Source: Galaxea fascicularis
Lineage: Eukaryota; Cnidaria; Anthozoa; Scleractinia; Euphylliidae
NCBI GenBank assembly: GCA_948470475.1
Contig: OX419342.1
Location: 2,176,201 to 2,240,200 of the forward strand
Reading direction: 5' to 3'
Length of the DNA stretch: 64,000 nucleotides
Shown: positions 1 through 11,474 of the stretch, piece after piece
Numbering within the stretch: the first letter of the stretch is position 1
Layout: every line of letters starts with the position of its first letter
Notes under the pieces: model-generated
What the model saw: only the letters and a program-made list of their open reading frames with translations
Told to the model about the DNA's origin: nothing
Database searches by the model: none
Made by a program: the position numbers and the translations under genes

Positions 1-940
1 AACTAAAAATGCTTTTTTTTTTATTTTTAAACACTGTCATTCTCACATTAGTTGGGAGAGAAATGTATTTTATAATAATGTATTTAAAAATTGTAACTTG
101 CATATTGGACTGGATTAAGGATTACCTATTTTGCTGTTACTTCTGCTTGATGAAGTTCACAAGTTCAGTAAGAAAGAAGTAGGACAAACTGCAGTCTTGG
201 ACAGAATAAAATGAGAAATAAAACCCCCCTCTCCCCATATCAATGTTGAGTTCGCGCGCAAACCAAACTGCGCCTTTTTTTCATCATTGAAATTGGGGGG
301 GGGGGAGGGGGGACTTAAATTTTTCATTTGTTTTGACCGAGATTGTAGGTCAACCAACTGGAAAAGAAGTCTTAACAAAGGGAAGTTGGATTTTTAAAAT
401 AGCTTAGTGCCTCTGTCTCCTTCCCCCCATCACACCACCTTGTTTCTCTCACCTTTCATGTGTTTTTGAACTGTTTTCATAGGATGGTCTCTGTGTGTGC
501 ACCTCACTGGATCAGAGTTTAAGAGTTATCATTGTAACCAAGCTCAAGAATGTGTGACATCAATCTGACCCTGCTTATCCTCAAGAACATAATATTTTTA
601 TGTACAGCTTGAACCTCTTCAATTGTTATGTAAATAATGTTTTTGATGACCATCTTAAATCATGTGCATTACAAGGACCTTCATTCTTCATTTGTCAGTT
701 CACCATATTGTTTTGCTAGTATGTTCATAACTTTAAAGGGGATTTGTTTTTGAAGGAAAATATTATGAAACCCCAAAATCATAATTCTAAGGTTTGGTAA
801 AACAGAAATATATAAACTTTATTAACTACACTGTAAAAGAAGCAGGTACTGTGCGGTTATGCAGAAATGATGCAACATTAAGTGGTACTTGCGTGGAAAC
901 ACGAGTGACCAACACGCAAAGGCCACGTAAGTAATGTGCG
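1..940. other. Upstream non-coding region
   Basis: No convincing gene is seen. The stretch is AT-rich with short open frames only. A long G-run lies near 294-312, a candidate G-quadruplex or slippage site. It ends at the TATA-like promoter of the TPM-RING gene. Confidence 0.6.
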
Positions 941-947
941 CCTGCAA

Positions 948-955
948 TATATAAA
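948..955 (+). promoter_or_regulatory. TATA box of the TPM-RING gene
   Basis: TATATAAA lies 59 bases upstream of the ATG at 1007. With transcription starting about 30 bases downstream, the 5' leader would be roughly 25-30 bases. Seen in sequence; promoter role inferred. Confidence 0.5.
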
Positions 956-1006
956 CGTGACAGCAGCCGAAGTCATCACAACAAACTGAAAGTAGAGCGG
1001 ACGAAA

Positions 1007-2203
1007 ATGTTGGCAAGTAAATTTGTTTTCCTCACAGTTTTTGCGCTTCTGATCGGTCTTCGGGAAGGAGAAAGTGCGCGATTCACTAAGAAATGGACAA
1101 AAGAAGAATTCCCAAACCCGACTAGGGATCTTGAAGCTTGCGGTCGCCGCGGAAAAGTATCATGGATTTGCGATCCTGACGAAATTTTCAGTTACGAAAC
1201 TGCCAACAAGATCGAAGAATTGTTGTTTTCTGTGCGAAAGAACACAGATTCAGGCTGTGGTAACAGTGATCATCCTGGATTTCAAATCGGTGTTGCTGTT
1301 CTGAACAGAATGCGTGATATTCCGGGCGAATCCGTTGCAGAAACAAGTGAAAAGTTTGCCAAACACTTGCACGACAGCTGGGGTGTCGGCCATGCTGGAT
1401 GCAATGATGGCGCGATGCTTTTCCTTTCTATTTTTGATCGCCAAGTGTATGTGTCCACCGGTAAAAGAGCCATGGAAGTTCTAGCAGATGATCAGATCGA
1501 ACTAATCATCGAGGAGATGAAGCCGTATTTGAAAAGCAGAGATTACGACAAATCGGTTGAGCTGGCTGTTGTAAGGATGGGGGAAGTACTTAGCGGAAGA
1601 GTTCTACAGCGTCCGTTCGATTATGCCCCCATCTTTTTCGGCATCTTTATCTTCGTGGTGCTTGGTATAGGACTGTATATTGCCCACAAACAGGAGCAGG
1701 AACGTGAAAGGTGCACCAAAAAACTACAGCGGATCGAAGACGAGCGAAGCAGAGCCAATCGGTTTCAGAAGTCTTTCGAGAGCAAATCCTGCCCCATTTG
1801 CTTGGAAGAATTCCAGCCTGAGACTAAGACTAAGCTGTTAGCTTGTGGCCATAAGTACTGCGATCCCTGCCTGACAAAGTGGCTCGAAGAGCATTCCACT
1901 TGCCCAATCTGCCGTCAGTCATCGGACAGGCATGGCGATGAGGGTGGAGCCTGTTACTCATCCGCTTCCTACGACTTCCGTCCTGAGTTGCAGTTTCGCC
2001 TGATGATGCTGCAGCTGCAGCACCCATCAGTCATCACCACCAGCATGGTAGACAGATGGAGCAGCAGCAACTATACTGGGTCCTTTGTTGCCGATCCCAT
2101 TTTCGTCAAGTCATCCATGCCAGGTGGTGGCAGCTTCGGTAGTGGGACAAGCTTTGGTGGAGGTTGTAGCAGTGGTGGTGGAGGCAGGGGGGGAAGCTGG
2201 TAG
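1007..2203 (+). CDS. TPM-domain membrane protein with RING finger
   Basis: Uninterrupted 398-residue frame, apparently one exon. Residues 1-23 are a hydrophobic signal peptide. Residues about 55-200 match the TPM fold (family with MOLO1 and bacterial TPM proteins), including the conserved stretch around GCNDGAMLFLSI and the VYVSTGK strand. Residues about 206-227 form a transmembrane helix. A short charged, probably coiled segment follows, then a C3HC4 RING with C262, C265, C280, H282, C285, C288, C299 and C302. The tail is Gly/Ser-rich and ends GRGGSW, like the glycine-rich ends of many TPM proteins. Inferred role: a membrane-anchored E3 ubiquitin ligase, TPM domain in the lumen or outside and RING in the cytosol; the substrate is unknown. 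A TATA box precedes it and AATAAA follows. Domain calls are strong; biological role is not known. Confidence 0.85.
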   Translation: MLASKFVFLTVFALLIGLREGESARFTKKWTKEEFPNPTRDLEACGRRGKVSWICDPDEIFSYETANKIEELLFSVRKNTDSGCGNSDHPGFQIGVAVLNRMRDIPGESVAETSEKFAKHLHDSWGVGHAGCNDGAMLFLSIFDRQVYVSTGKRAMEVLADDQIELIIEEMKPYLKSRDYDKSVELAVVRMGEVLSGRVLQRPFDYAPIFFGIFIFVVLGIGLYIAHKQEQERERCTKKLQRIEDERSRANRFQKSFESKSCPICLEEFQPETKTKLLACGHKYCDPCLTKWLEEHSTCPICRQSSDRHGDEGGACYSSASYDFRPELQFRLMMLQLQHPSVITTSMVDRWSSSNYTGSFVADPIFVKSSMPGGGSFGSGTSFGGGCSSGGGGRGGSW

Positions 2204-2502
2204 AAAGCTGAGCATTCCACAGTTTAAAGAGTTACTTAAAAACAAACCAATGAGAAACAGGCTTAAAATGCTGATAGACATCCCTGACTCCTCATCTCTG
2301 CTCCAATGGCAGAATATATTTAGGGATTTTATTACAACCATAGTGGTAGCAAGGCTAAAATAACTGGGGGGGAATCAGCAAATTGGCCAAGTGAAACTCC
2401 CCCCCCCCACCCCCTTACTTTGTCATAGACATTGGGGAGTTAACTGGTGACACGTTGGCAACTGCAAGAAGAAAATCAAAGCCATAGTTAGTAGGTTTGT
2501 TA

Positions 2503-2508
2503 AATAAA
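2503..2508 (+). terminator. Polyadenylation signal, TPM-RING gene
   Basis: AATAAA lies 300 bases after the stop codon at 2203. It is the first canonical signal downstream. Confidence 0.45.
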
Positions 2509-2605
2509 ATCAAAACATCAACCGCTGCACATTCATCACACTTTCTGGTACATTTCTCTATAATTTTGTATTTTATGGGGGCTTAAAAAATTCACAACAA
2601 ATTAT

Positions 2606-2607
2606 CA

Positions 2608-2657
<50 letters not shown>
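2606..2657. repeat. (TTA)n microsatellite
   Basis: Near-perfect run of ATT/TTA triplets directly visible in the sequence. Confidence 0.9.
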
Positions 2658-2659
2658 CT

Positions 2660-3555
2660 TGGAACTGGTCCTTATAATTTGACTGCAGGAGAATTTGCCA
2701 ACAATTTAGCAAGTTGGAAGATTTGCTATGAAGTTTGAAAGAACGTAAATTCATCTTATAGATAGTGTTTTTGCTATCATCACTGTTGTGATATCTTTTG
2801 GTGAAACTGCTTTTTAACTTCCAAAAATTCTGGGGGTCTTAAACCCCCACCTGCCCCGCCTCCTGCTACCGGCCTGATACAACAAATGTAAAATAAATGA
2901 ATAAGTGTATTGTTATGATAAGCTAGTGAGTAGACCTCTAGAATCCACAAGGTCTTGAAAACACCTGTGTCGTGTCTATTTTGAATATTTAATTAGGCGA
3001 TTCTACAGATATCTTCAGGTAGTTGTCAGTCTCACAGGAAAATTTCTAATAGAAATTTAGATTTCCTGATCTGTGCATTTCAACTGATTGATCAAACCTG
3101 CTGCTGTCTTGGTTTTGTTGGGCACAACAAAGATCCAAAACTTTTTGCTCAAGCAAGCAATAATATTTATACCACAATCATTAGCATTGGCATTACTACA
3201 GTAGCAAAATAAAAACCAGCTTTGACTTATGTGTTGTAAACATCTTCAGTGGTGGTGAGGATTATGTTGTCAATGGTGGTGATGAAAGGGAAGGAAGTTT
3301 AAAAAATGATAAATTTCCATTGAACAGCTGCTATCAGGCAGATTAGTTTTAAATCTTTGGCTGAAGTTAGCCATCAAGCACCTCTAGTGGTCCGAAGTAG
3401 CTGATGGATTAATTGTTGCCATTCAAATATCCACACAGCCCCATATATTAATTATACATGCATCAATGTCATACTAACCCTTTTCCAAAGACGAATAGAG
3501 TTCGAGTCACAAAATGCATGCATAATTTATGTATGGGGGCCGTTTGGAAATCTTG
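2660..3555. other. Intergenic region, nothing recognised
   Basis: AT-rich with no open frame of note and no RNA gene seen. It runs into the Harbinger-like elements at its right end, where an extra copy of the terminal motif (GGCCCCGTTCAAACTAA) sits at about 3557. Confidence 0.5.
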
Positions 3556-3572
3556 GGCCCCGTTCAAACTAA

Positions 3573-3960
3573 GGCCCCGTTCAGACTAGGTGCCTGTGCC
3601 TGGTTCTCGGGAACGGGCACTGGTCTGAACATAGCTTTTTGTTGGTGCCCGCGCACGGATCTGAGCACCGTGCCCGGGCACGGGCACTACCTCCAAGGGT
3701 AGTACTTGGGCACCGTTCCCGGGCACGGGAACTTGTCTCAACACGTTTTCATGTGTTCCCACGTTTCTTCCCGTGTTTCGTCATGATGCAGTCACAAAAA
3801 TGGCAGCAATATTGCGGAGTACTCAAAAAGATAAAGTGGGCACTAAGCCTTATGCACTAGTGTGAACATCCTCGGTCCAGGGCACTGAGGTGTCTGGACA
3901 GCGTCCTTTTTAGTGCCTGGGAACGGTGCCGCGGAACGGGCACTTAGTCTGAACGGGGCC
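3573..3960. mobile_element. Harbinger-like MITE, complete copy
   Basis: Begins GGCCCCGTTCAGACTAGG and ends with the inverted CTTAGTCTGAACGGGGCC. It is flanked by TAA on both sides (3570-3572 and 3961-3963), which fits the 3-base TWA target duplication of PIF/Harbinger transposons. It has no coding capacity; GC-rich CCCGGGCACGGG blocks fill it. Family assignment rests on terminal sequence and target-site length only. Confidence 0.65.
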
Positions 3961-4233
3961 TAAGTGTCTGTTCCGCGGCACCGTTCCCGGGCACTGAAAA
4001 GGACGTAGTCCAGACACCTCAGTGCCCTGGCGCGCGTTTCTCGAAACTCCCGAAACTTTTCGGGCCCATTTCGGGAGCCATAATTTCCTTCGTATCTTCT
4101 TCGAAGACGTTTTCAGGCATGAAACTTTGCAACAAATTTGCCTTTTCGTATTTTGAAATCACAGTAAAAGACAATGTTCAGACTAGTGCCCGTTCCCGAA
4201 AACCGGGCACAGGCACTTAGTCTGAACGGGGCC
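3961..4233. mobile_element. Truncated or nested copy of the same MITE
   Basis: Starts with the inverted complement of internal MITE sequence and ends with a full right terminus. The outermost 48 bases of 3573-3620 and 4186-4233 are inverted complements with only three mismatches. The interior (4030-4170) carries a separate GCGTTTCTCGAAA-type repeat also seen at 26025-26250 and 35370-35530. Confidence 0.55.
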
Positions 4234-5378
4234 TTCGTGTAAAAGAAAACATCGAAAAATGATCAGGTCGTCACCCCAACTGGGGTAGGGAGAGGTCATC
4301 TATCGTGTGACGCCGCTGAACAGCTTAGTTTGGACAGCTGCCGCCGGAAGTTGATCGGAATGAATTCAGCTGTTGATAGTAGACTGTTTTCATCTTCGCC
4401 TTCTGTTTGATTGAAATGAGACTCGAGCGAAACAGTATGCAAGGAGATAGGAAAAGGTTAGTCAACACTGTAGTGACTTAAATTAGATATTACTTCAGCG
4501 ATAAATATGCGCGCAAAAAACTAAGCCTTCATGGCGCGCAACTCTATCCACCTCTCAATGACGCAAGTCGATAATCGTGTTATTGTATTGAGCGAGGAGA
4601 ACCTTGCACCAGCTGGCGCTTTTCGATTAGCTGACGAAAATAAAAGGTGAGCAGTCTGCAGCAAACGATAATCTAAGCAGCTAAAACAAAATACATGCCC
4701 GTGGCGCGCCCTTGTAGAATTCGTCAATTTTCCATACCTTTCAAGGCCTTTGACAGGTTAGTCTGGTGCTCTGGTCAGAAGGAGGCACGCTAGAATTTTA
4801 TAACCTTCTAAAATGCTATTTGTAGGTAATGAAACAGTAGCAAATGAACACATGAATCCTGCTCACTTAAATTTTTATACACTGTGTCCGGAAGCCGAAA
4901 TATTTCTCATCCCTTGGTCCCCAAGACTTAAAAGGGAGAATTGAAAATTGGTGATTACTTTAATGTTTGGGCTCTTCGATTGTGTTGACTAAATTTATGA
5001 GATGATCTTTTGGACAATACATCTTCTCCCTTAGTATATAATTCCACCACCCCTCAACAGTGGTACCCGACTCTAGATATAGTTGTATGCCATGCTTGTC
5101 AGTCAGGTCACTATTATTGACACAGGTTGCTACTATAATTGTGGTTCCAGACAATATTCCCTCCCCCCACCACTTTCCATGGAAGGTTAGCAACTTAGCC
5201 CCATACTGTTCTTTAAAAACTTTTGACTTTGCCACCCCCGTCTCCCTTGGAATTTCCATTGACCTTCCATATGGGGGGAAGTATGGAGATTTCCCTGAAA
5301 CTGCATAGGATGGGTTACCTTCAGTACCATCCATAGAACACCTGTGGTGTTGGTTTAAAAGTTCCCACTCTCTCAGAA
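4234..5378. other. Intergenic region with one dubious antisense frame
   Basis: The longest frame is 124 codons on the - strand (5334-4960). Part of it, with the peptide GVAKSKVFKEQYGAKL, resembles a peptide readable in MED17 intron 3 near 52065. That suggests a dispersed element or old gene fragment rather than a host gene. No splice-consistent gene was built. Confidence 0.4.
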
Positions 5379-5530
5379 GCCAGGGCCCAGTTGTTCAAAG
5401 ATAACTCTACGCAGCAGATAATTTTATCTCTGGCAGATAAAATATATCGTTTCTGATACATTTTATCTTCTGGGTAGTGACTTATCTACTGGTTAGAGTT
5501 AATTCTGGTATTTGAACAACTGGCTCCAGG
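5379..5530. mobile_element. Short MITE upstream of HHAT
   Basis: Left end GCCAGGGCCCAGTTGTTCAA and right end (inverted) CCTGGAGCCAGTTGTTCAAA form imperfect terminal inverted repeats about 150 bases apart. The inner arms (ATAACTCTA / TAGAGTTAA) also pair. No coding capacity. Confidence 0.6.
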
Positions 5531-5563
5531 GACTAAAATTTCTACTTTTTTGCTTGCTGTTAG

Positions 5564-8500
5564 ATGACTAACCCCCAAACAGAAACACTTGACAGCAACA
5601 AACCCAAGACTGATCAGCACAAGAAGCATGGTCCACTGCCCTTGGTTGAGATTTCACTGTACTGGGTTTTGTGGATTCCTCTGTTGTCATATTCTATGTA
5701 TAGCATTTTAAAGGCCTCTCATGGTATGTTTTCTATTATACTTACCTGCTGTTACTTTTTGAGTTACTTACTCACTTGCTTCCTTTGAGCTTCTCCATCT
5801 TTTTAATTTGGGGCAGGGGGGGGGGGGTGGGGTGGGGGAAGTTGAGAGCTCTAACAACTGCTGCTTGAGGAACACTTTGTAAGTTTGAGTCCTCATGGAA
5901 ATTTGGAAGATCCTCTCAATTTTTTATTGACATTATTGTAAAAATGTCAAGCTTTGCTGTTTTTTTCGGCAATATTTCTGAACTATGTTGTATTTCCCAG
6001 AAAAATTCCCCAGTCTCCTGATTCCCGGAAACAGAGTCCGTTTGTTGGTTCTGTACTCTGCCCGGAGAGGTTTTTCTCGGGGTGCTCCGGTTTTCCCCTC
6101 TTTCCAGAAACCAACATTTGATTTGGTTTGAATTGTAAAACTTATTATTGTAAGGCGTCGAATAAGTAATAAGTTATTACAGGAGCCCATCACTAGGAGC
6201 GTACAACTCCCATACTAAGCCTATGTCACAGCATTTTTACAGAGTGATTTATTTTTAGACTATCTTTCCCATGAAAAAAGGCAGTTCTGGTACACGTGAT
6301 ACCGCATCATCATCACCTTTCTTTTGTTCCAAAGTTTCTTAGCTTCGCAAAGAAACTTTAGAACAAAAGAAAGGTCGAAGGAAAGCTTCGCACAAGAGAA
6401 TGGGGCTCCTGAGGGAGTCCCATATTTGAGAAAAATTCAGTCTAAAAATAAATCGGTCTGTGAAAACGCCGTGACAGGAATACAGGGCAGTTGTACGCTC
6501 CTAGTAATGGGCTCCTGGTTATTATTATTATTATTTTGTTTTTCTCCTGAAACAGGCCTTCTTAGAGTTGCACAATGAAAGAGAAACTTTTAATTTGGAA
6601 AGTAGTGATTAATTTTTCAGTCACATTTAGAATAACACATAAAAGTAACTATTTCCGTGTGGGATATTTAATGTGCATGCAAGATGAATATAATGCCTGA
6701 CTATACTGTGTTTACTTATCACTAAACATTGTGTTAGTTTTAACAAATAATTTAAACAAAATGTCCTTAGAGTATAAAGATGACATTTATGATGAGGATT
6801 TACAGGAAGGATGGAAGTTTCTTGGAAGGAAGAAGGTGGGCATATTTTTTCCAGAATGGATATGTTTATCTAATCATCAACAATCTCATGAATGCTGCTC
6901 TAATAAGTTGCCCACTTAAGAGAAGCTTTTATCTCCACTATACGGCTACAAGACACATTAGGGGGAGTTTTCAAATCCTTTAGATTTTACTACAGGCCAG
7001 GGCAAAGCAAAGCACAGTTTCTAATGCGATGAAAGCAGGGGGCCAACCCCACCCCCTCTCCACACTACAGAAAATGAACAATAAGCGTTTCCTAACCGTA
7101 AAATCGTAAGTAGTTTGAACCCAGGAGTCACACCATAACTAAGTAAAGTATCATCATCTTGGTATTTCAGAAGCCTGAGAGCCTGCATCCGGGGATTTCT
7201 TAATTAAGAATCTTTCCATGTTTGCGATACATGCATAGAGTTGTCCTATAGTATTCAGAGAATACCAGATTTTTATGTAGAGAACTAGTTTGTGCGCCAT
7301 GCTCTAAAACGTGCTTATGATCCATCGTTATTTTTCACAGGATAAGATGGATTTTGAGTGGGAGTTTTGGACAAGAGCAGTAGCGTTTGTAATACCCGCT
7401 CTGTTGATTCACATGGTCGGAGGACTTGTGTTTTCGCGTTTCCTTCCGAAGGTTAGATCTTTGTAACACGGTAGACCCAGGAGTTGGTCATCATTGAAGA
7501 GAACTACATGAATATTAATTTTTCACGATCTTTGTTTCTAGTTCAGGGCCATTTATTGTCTTCTGTTCACACTTTCTTTCCTCCTTTGCTTCACTGGATG
7601 GAAATCAGCTGCATTTTTGATAGTACAATGCTTGATCGTTTACGGCGTTTGCGTTATCTTCAAGTCTGTTGTCATGTTGTGGATCTGCTGTATCAGCCTC
7701 TCAGTCTCCCTTCAAATTAACGCCTCTAAAATCTGGCAGGTGAGGACTGTTAACATCTCTAGGTAATTTGAGGAAGGAAGCATAATAATCGGGAAGAGGT
7801 TATTCTTTGATGTCTATCCTTGCATGCATTGAGTAAAGCAGAAAACCCCTTCATAGTTCATTCCCAAAAGGTTTTCCCTCTAACGGGTGAAAGGCCATTT
7901 CCCCGTGCGTGTGTTGTGTAATATAACGTGCAGATGACGTCATTGGAACTTAACGTGGAACAAGGAAGTGTTGATGTTCTTACCTCGTTTTGACGTCGTC
8001 TGTGCGTTATAACAGAACACACGCACGGCAGTGGAATTTACTTGTTTTATACTTTAACATTGTTTCGACAGAAGTAATAACCGAAAAAAAAGGTTTACAA
8101 AAAAAACTTCGGAGCGATGATTTATACCGGCGTCGACTGTTTCAGCAAATTTTAGCAAATTTTAGGGCTCATTGCGCCAGGTCGGACTTAAGTCGCCGTA
8201 GTTTTAATCAATCGGTACTCACACATAAACTTCGATGTCGCCTCGACAAAAGCATTTTTCTAGGGAGGACTAACACAGTTATTTCTTTCAGTACATGACG
8301 TCATTCGTGCGTCTTACCTTTTCCAAGACCAATCAAAGCACGAGTTTTGCGCTGGCCATTAATAAACCATTATAAATAAATATTCAATTAGAAAATTGTG
8401 TTTTCTGTCGACGTTTTGTGTTTTCGAAAATCCGGGAAATCCTTATTTCTTCTTGTCTTTCCCGGGGTGAATTTCTTTATTTCCCCAACAGCGCAGTAGC

Positions 8501-11435
8501 TCTAATTGAAATTGGTTTTGTTAATTAGCGCAGTTTTCGTCTCAGTGTCGTTAAAACAAAACCAAGGCATTTACTCTGGTCAACCATAAACGCAAACTGT
8601 GAAATGGCAATGAGCCAATCAGGATACGAAGCAATGGCATGTAACCGGCGTCAAGCGCGGGAAAATGCACGTGTAAATCACGATTGGTTTTGCTTCTCAT
8701 TGGTTGAGAAAATGGCGCGAGTGCTGCCAACCAATCACAGCGCGAAGTGAAGCGAAGCCAAAGCAAACGCGAATTACTTTTCATCCAGTTGAAAACCTCA
8801 CGATTGCTTATTAAGAACCTGTAATTATCTCAGTATGACAATAGTTTTGTTGCATTTTGTCTGTTCTTGTAGATGAACCACGTAAGTCCTGACCCACTGA
8901 TCAAGAATCTGACATTGTTTGTTGCCATGATGTCTGTTCTACGTTGCGTTAGTTTTGGAGTGGAATATTGTTGGAGGGCACGTGAAATAGAAAAAGAAAA
9001 ACCAGCAAGGCTGTATTCGCTGTTTGACCTACTCGTGTTCAACTTCTACTTTCCGGTGTTTGCTAACGGGCCTGTTATTACCTTTGATACTTTCCAAAGA
9101 ACGGTGAGTGGATTTGATTATCTTCAATTGCTTAAACATTGTGATACGTCGATGCATGTCCTTCTTTTATTTCTTGTTTTATTTCTTAGTTTTGGGGCGG
9201 TGTAAAAAGGCTGCTTTAAATCTAGAGGCAGCGGGTGAAAACCTAGATACATCGCAGCCCCGAAATCGCGGAGATTTGTAGCGGTTTTCAATCGAATGTC
9301 GAAAGTAATTCTCATTTGGTTTACTTTGTGATTGGTTGACAAAACTCGCGCCACTTTCTCAGCCAATGAGAAGTAAAACCAAAACCAATCGCGAGTTGCA
9401 CGCGCGCATTTCCCGCGCTTGGCACCGGTTGCTTGTAATTACTTCAAATTCTGATTGGTTCACTGAGCCGTCTTCGTCCCTTGTGATTGGTCAGTGTAAA
9501 TGGCTTGGTTTTTAAGTACCGACACTCAATTGATTTAATAATTTAATCATTTCTATCGCGCGGGCTACATTGAAATATCAATAGTACAAGTTGAAGTACT
9601 TTCCTTCCTTTGCTCTTTTCAGTTTTATCAACCGCAAAAGTCTTTCACCCGCGAGGAAATCAAGTCACTTCTCAAAGAGACAGCTCGTACAATATGGTGG
9701 TACATTTTCCTTGAGGGCTATCTTCACTTTGTGTACTCGACAGCCATTACCCAAGACCCTGACATATTTACTTCCCTCTCAAACTGGGCCCTTAGTGGGG
9801 TCATGTACTCACAGCTGAATATTTTCCTAGTGAAGTACAAAGTGTTTTACCTCAGTACCGGAGTATTAGCCCGTTTGGACGGAGTGAGCGCTCCTTTGCC
9901 GCCTAGATGTGTTAGCACATTGTACCTTTTCACTGATATGTGGAAGTAAGATGTGAAATGTTTGTGTTATGTTCTCAGATGCACTTCCTGTGGTTGATTG
10001 CAATTCATTCGTACGTTTGATAAAAGACTGGATTCTTTCCGGTTCTTTTTTATTTTCTAGATACTTTGACCGGGGTCTATACGTGTGGATGAAAAGGTTT
10101 GATATAAGCTGGATGAATTCTTTGATGTGGAGCTTGCCTTTTTCAATTTGGCGTCTTAATTTGTCGGCCTAGTTGTAACTCGGGACAAATCGTGTGTGTA
10201 TTTTGATGCCTATTTGGATCTTAAATTTGATTGACACATCGACTGTGCTCCTTCTTGTTATTTTCAACTCAAACACGTTACAAAAATACGAAGAAAAAAA
10301 CTAAGCTGAAACTATTCAAGAAGCTTTAGTTGAAGACATGAGGTTAATAGAAAAAGAGTTTGTTACAAACTGCGACACGATTGATACAATTACAAAAGGA
10401 TGAGTGGCATACAGTTGAAACGATATACGGGGCAAACGATTAATAAGAAGACTTAAAAAAGTACATGAAACATTACAAATGATAACAAATTTAGAAGTTG
10501 GTAAAGATGTATCTTTTACAAAAAGCACTTTTTGGAAATAGCAGTTTGAGCTCGGTATTGTTGAGTCTAATTATTCTTGTTTTGCTGTGCGCAGATACAT
10601 TTATATCCCCATGGGAGGATCCCGTAAGGGGATCATTCGTCAAATACTGGGCTCGTTTTGCACTTTTGCCTTTATATGGCAGTGGCATGGTGGTCACGTG
10701 CGCACACTATGGTGGTTCATTCCTAACTGGCTCGGTGTGGTGCTGGAGTCCATGGCAGGAGCTTTGTTAGCACAACCATCTGTAAAACAATTGGAGGTGG
10801 GTAATAATAATAATAATAATAACGATGATGATGATAAATATTTTACAATCAAAATCCCTATCTAATCGTAAAAACTAATAAACTCTATAAATCTCTATAA
10901 AATAAATCTCGTGTGAACAAATTTCCTATACTGTAGAATTCCGAAAGTAACGGTCCCCGTTACTTTCGGATTTTGAAGGCAAAGGGGCCGCTACTTTCGG
11001 GTAGCCGTTATTTTCGGATTGGTAAAAAGCGTTTGTAACTCGAACTGGTCTTAGACAAAGAGGACACGTATTATGAAATTTAAAAGTCATTCCATTTTTA
11101 CATATTCCTACAATGTAACGTAACCAGATGAACAAACGGTAAACGAAACAGACCACCTTAATCAGTACGCTATACATACCGTTACTTTCGGGATGTAATA
11201 GAAGGGCAAAAAATTAACGTTACTTTCAGGGGGCCGTTACTTTCGGAATTCTACGTACATCTAGTTACAATTATTAAAACGTCTCATAAGAAAGAAACTG
11301 CCCCCAATACAGAAAAAAGAAGTAACAATAATAACAAAGTAAAATTAATGGTACCCGCTACCCGTGACCAGAAACCCCCTTGCTTTATGTCCAATCTCTC
11401 CTCTGAGCTTGTGACAGCACTTCTAAGATTGAATC

Positions 11436-11474
<39 letters not shown>

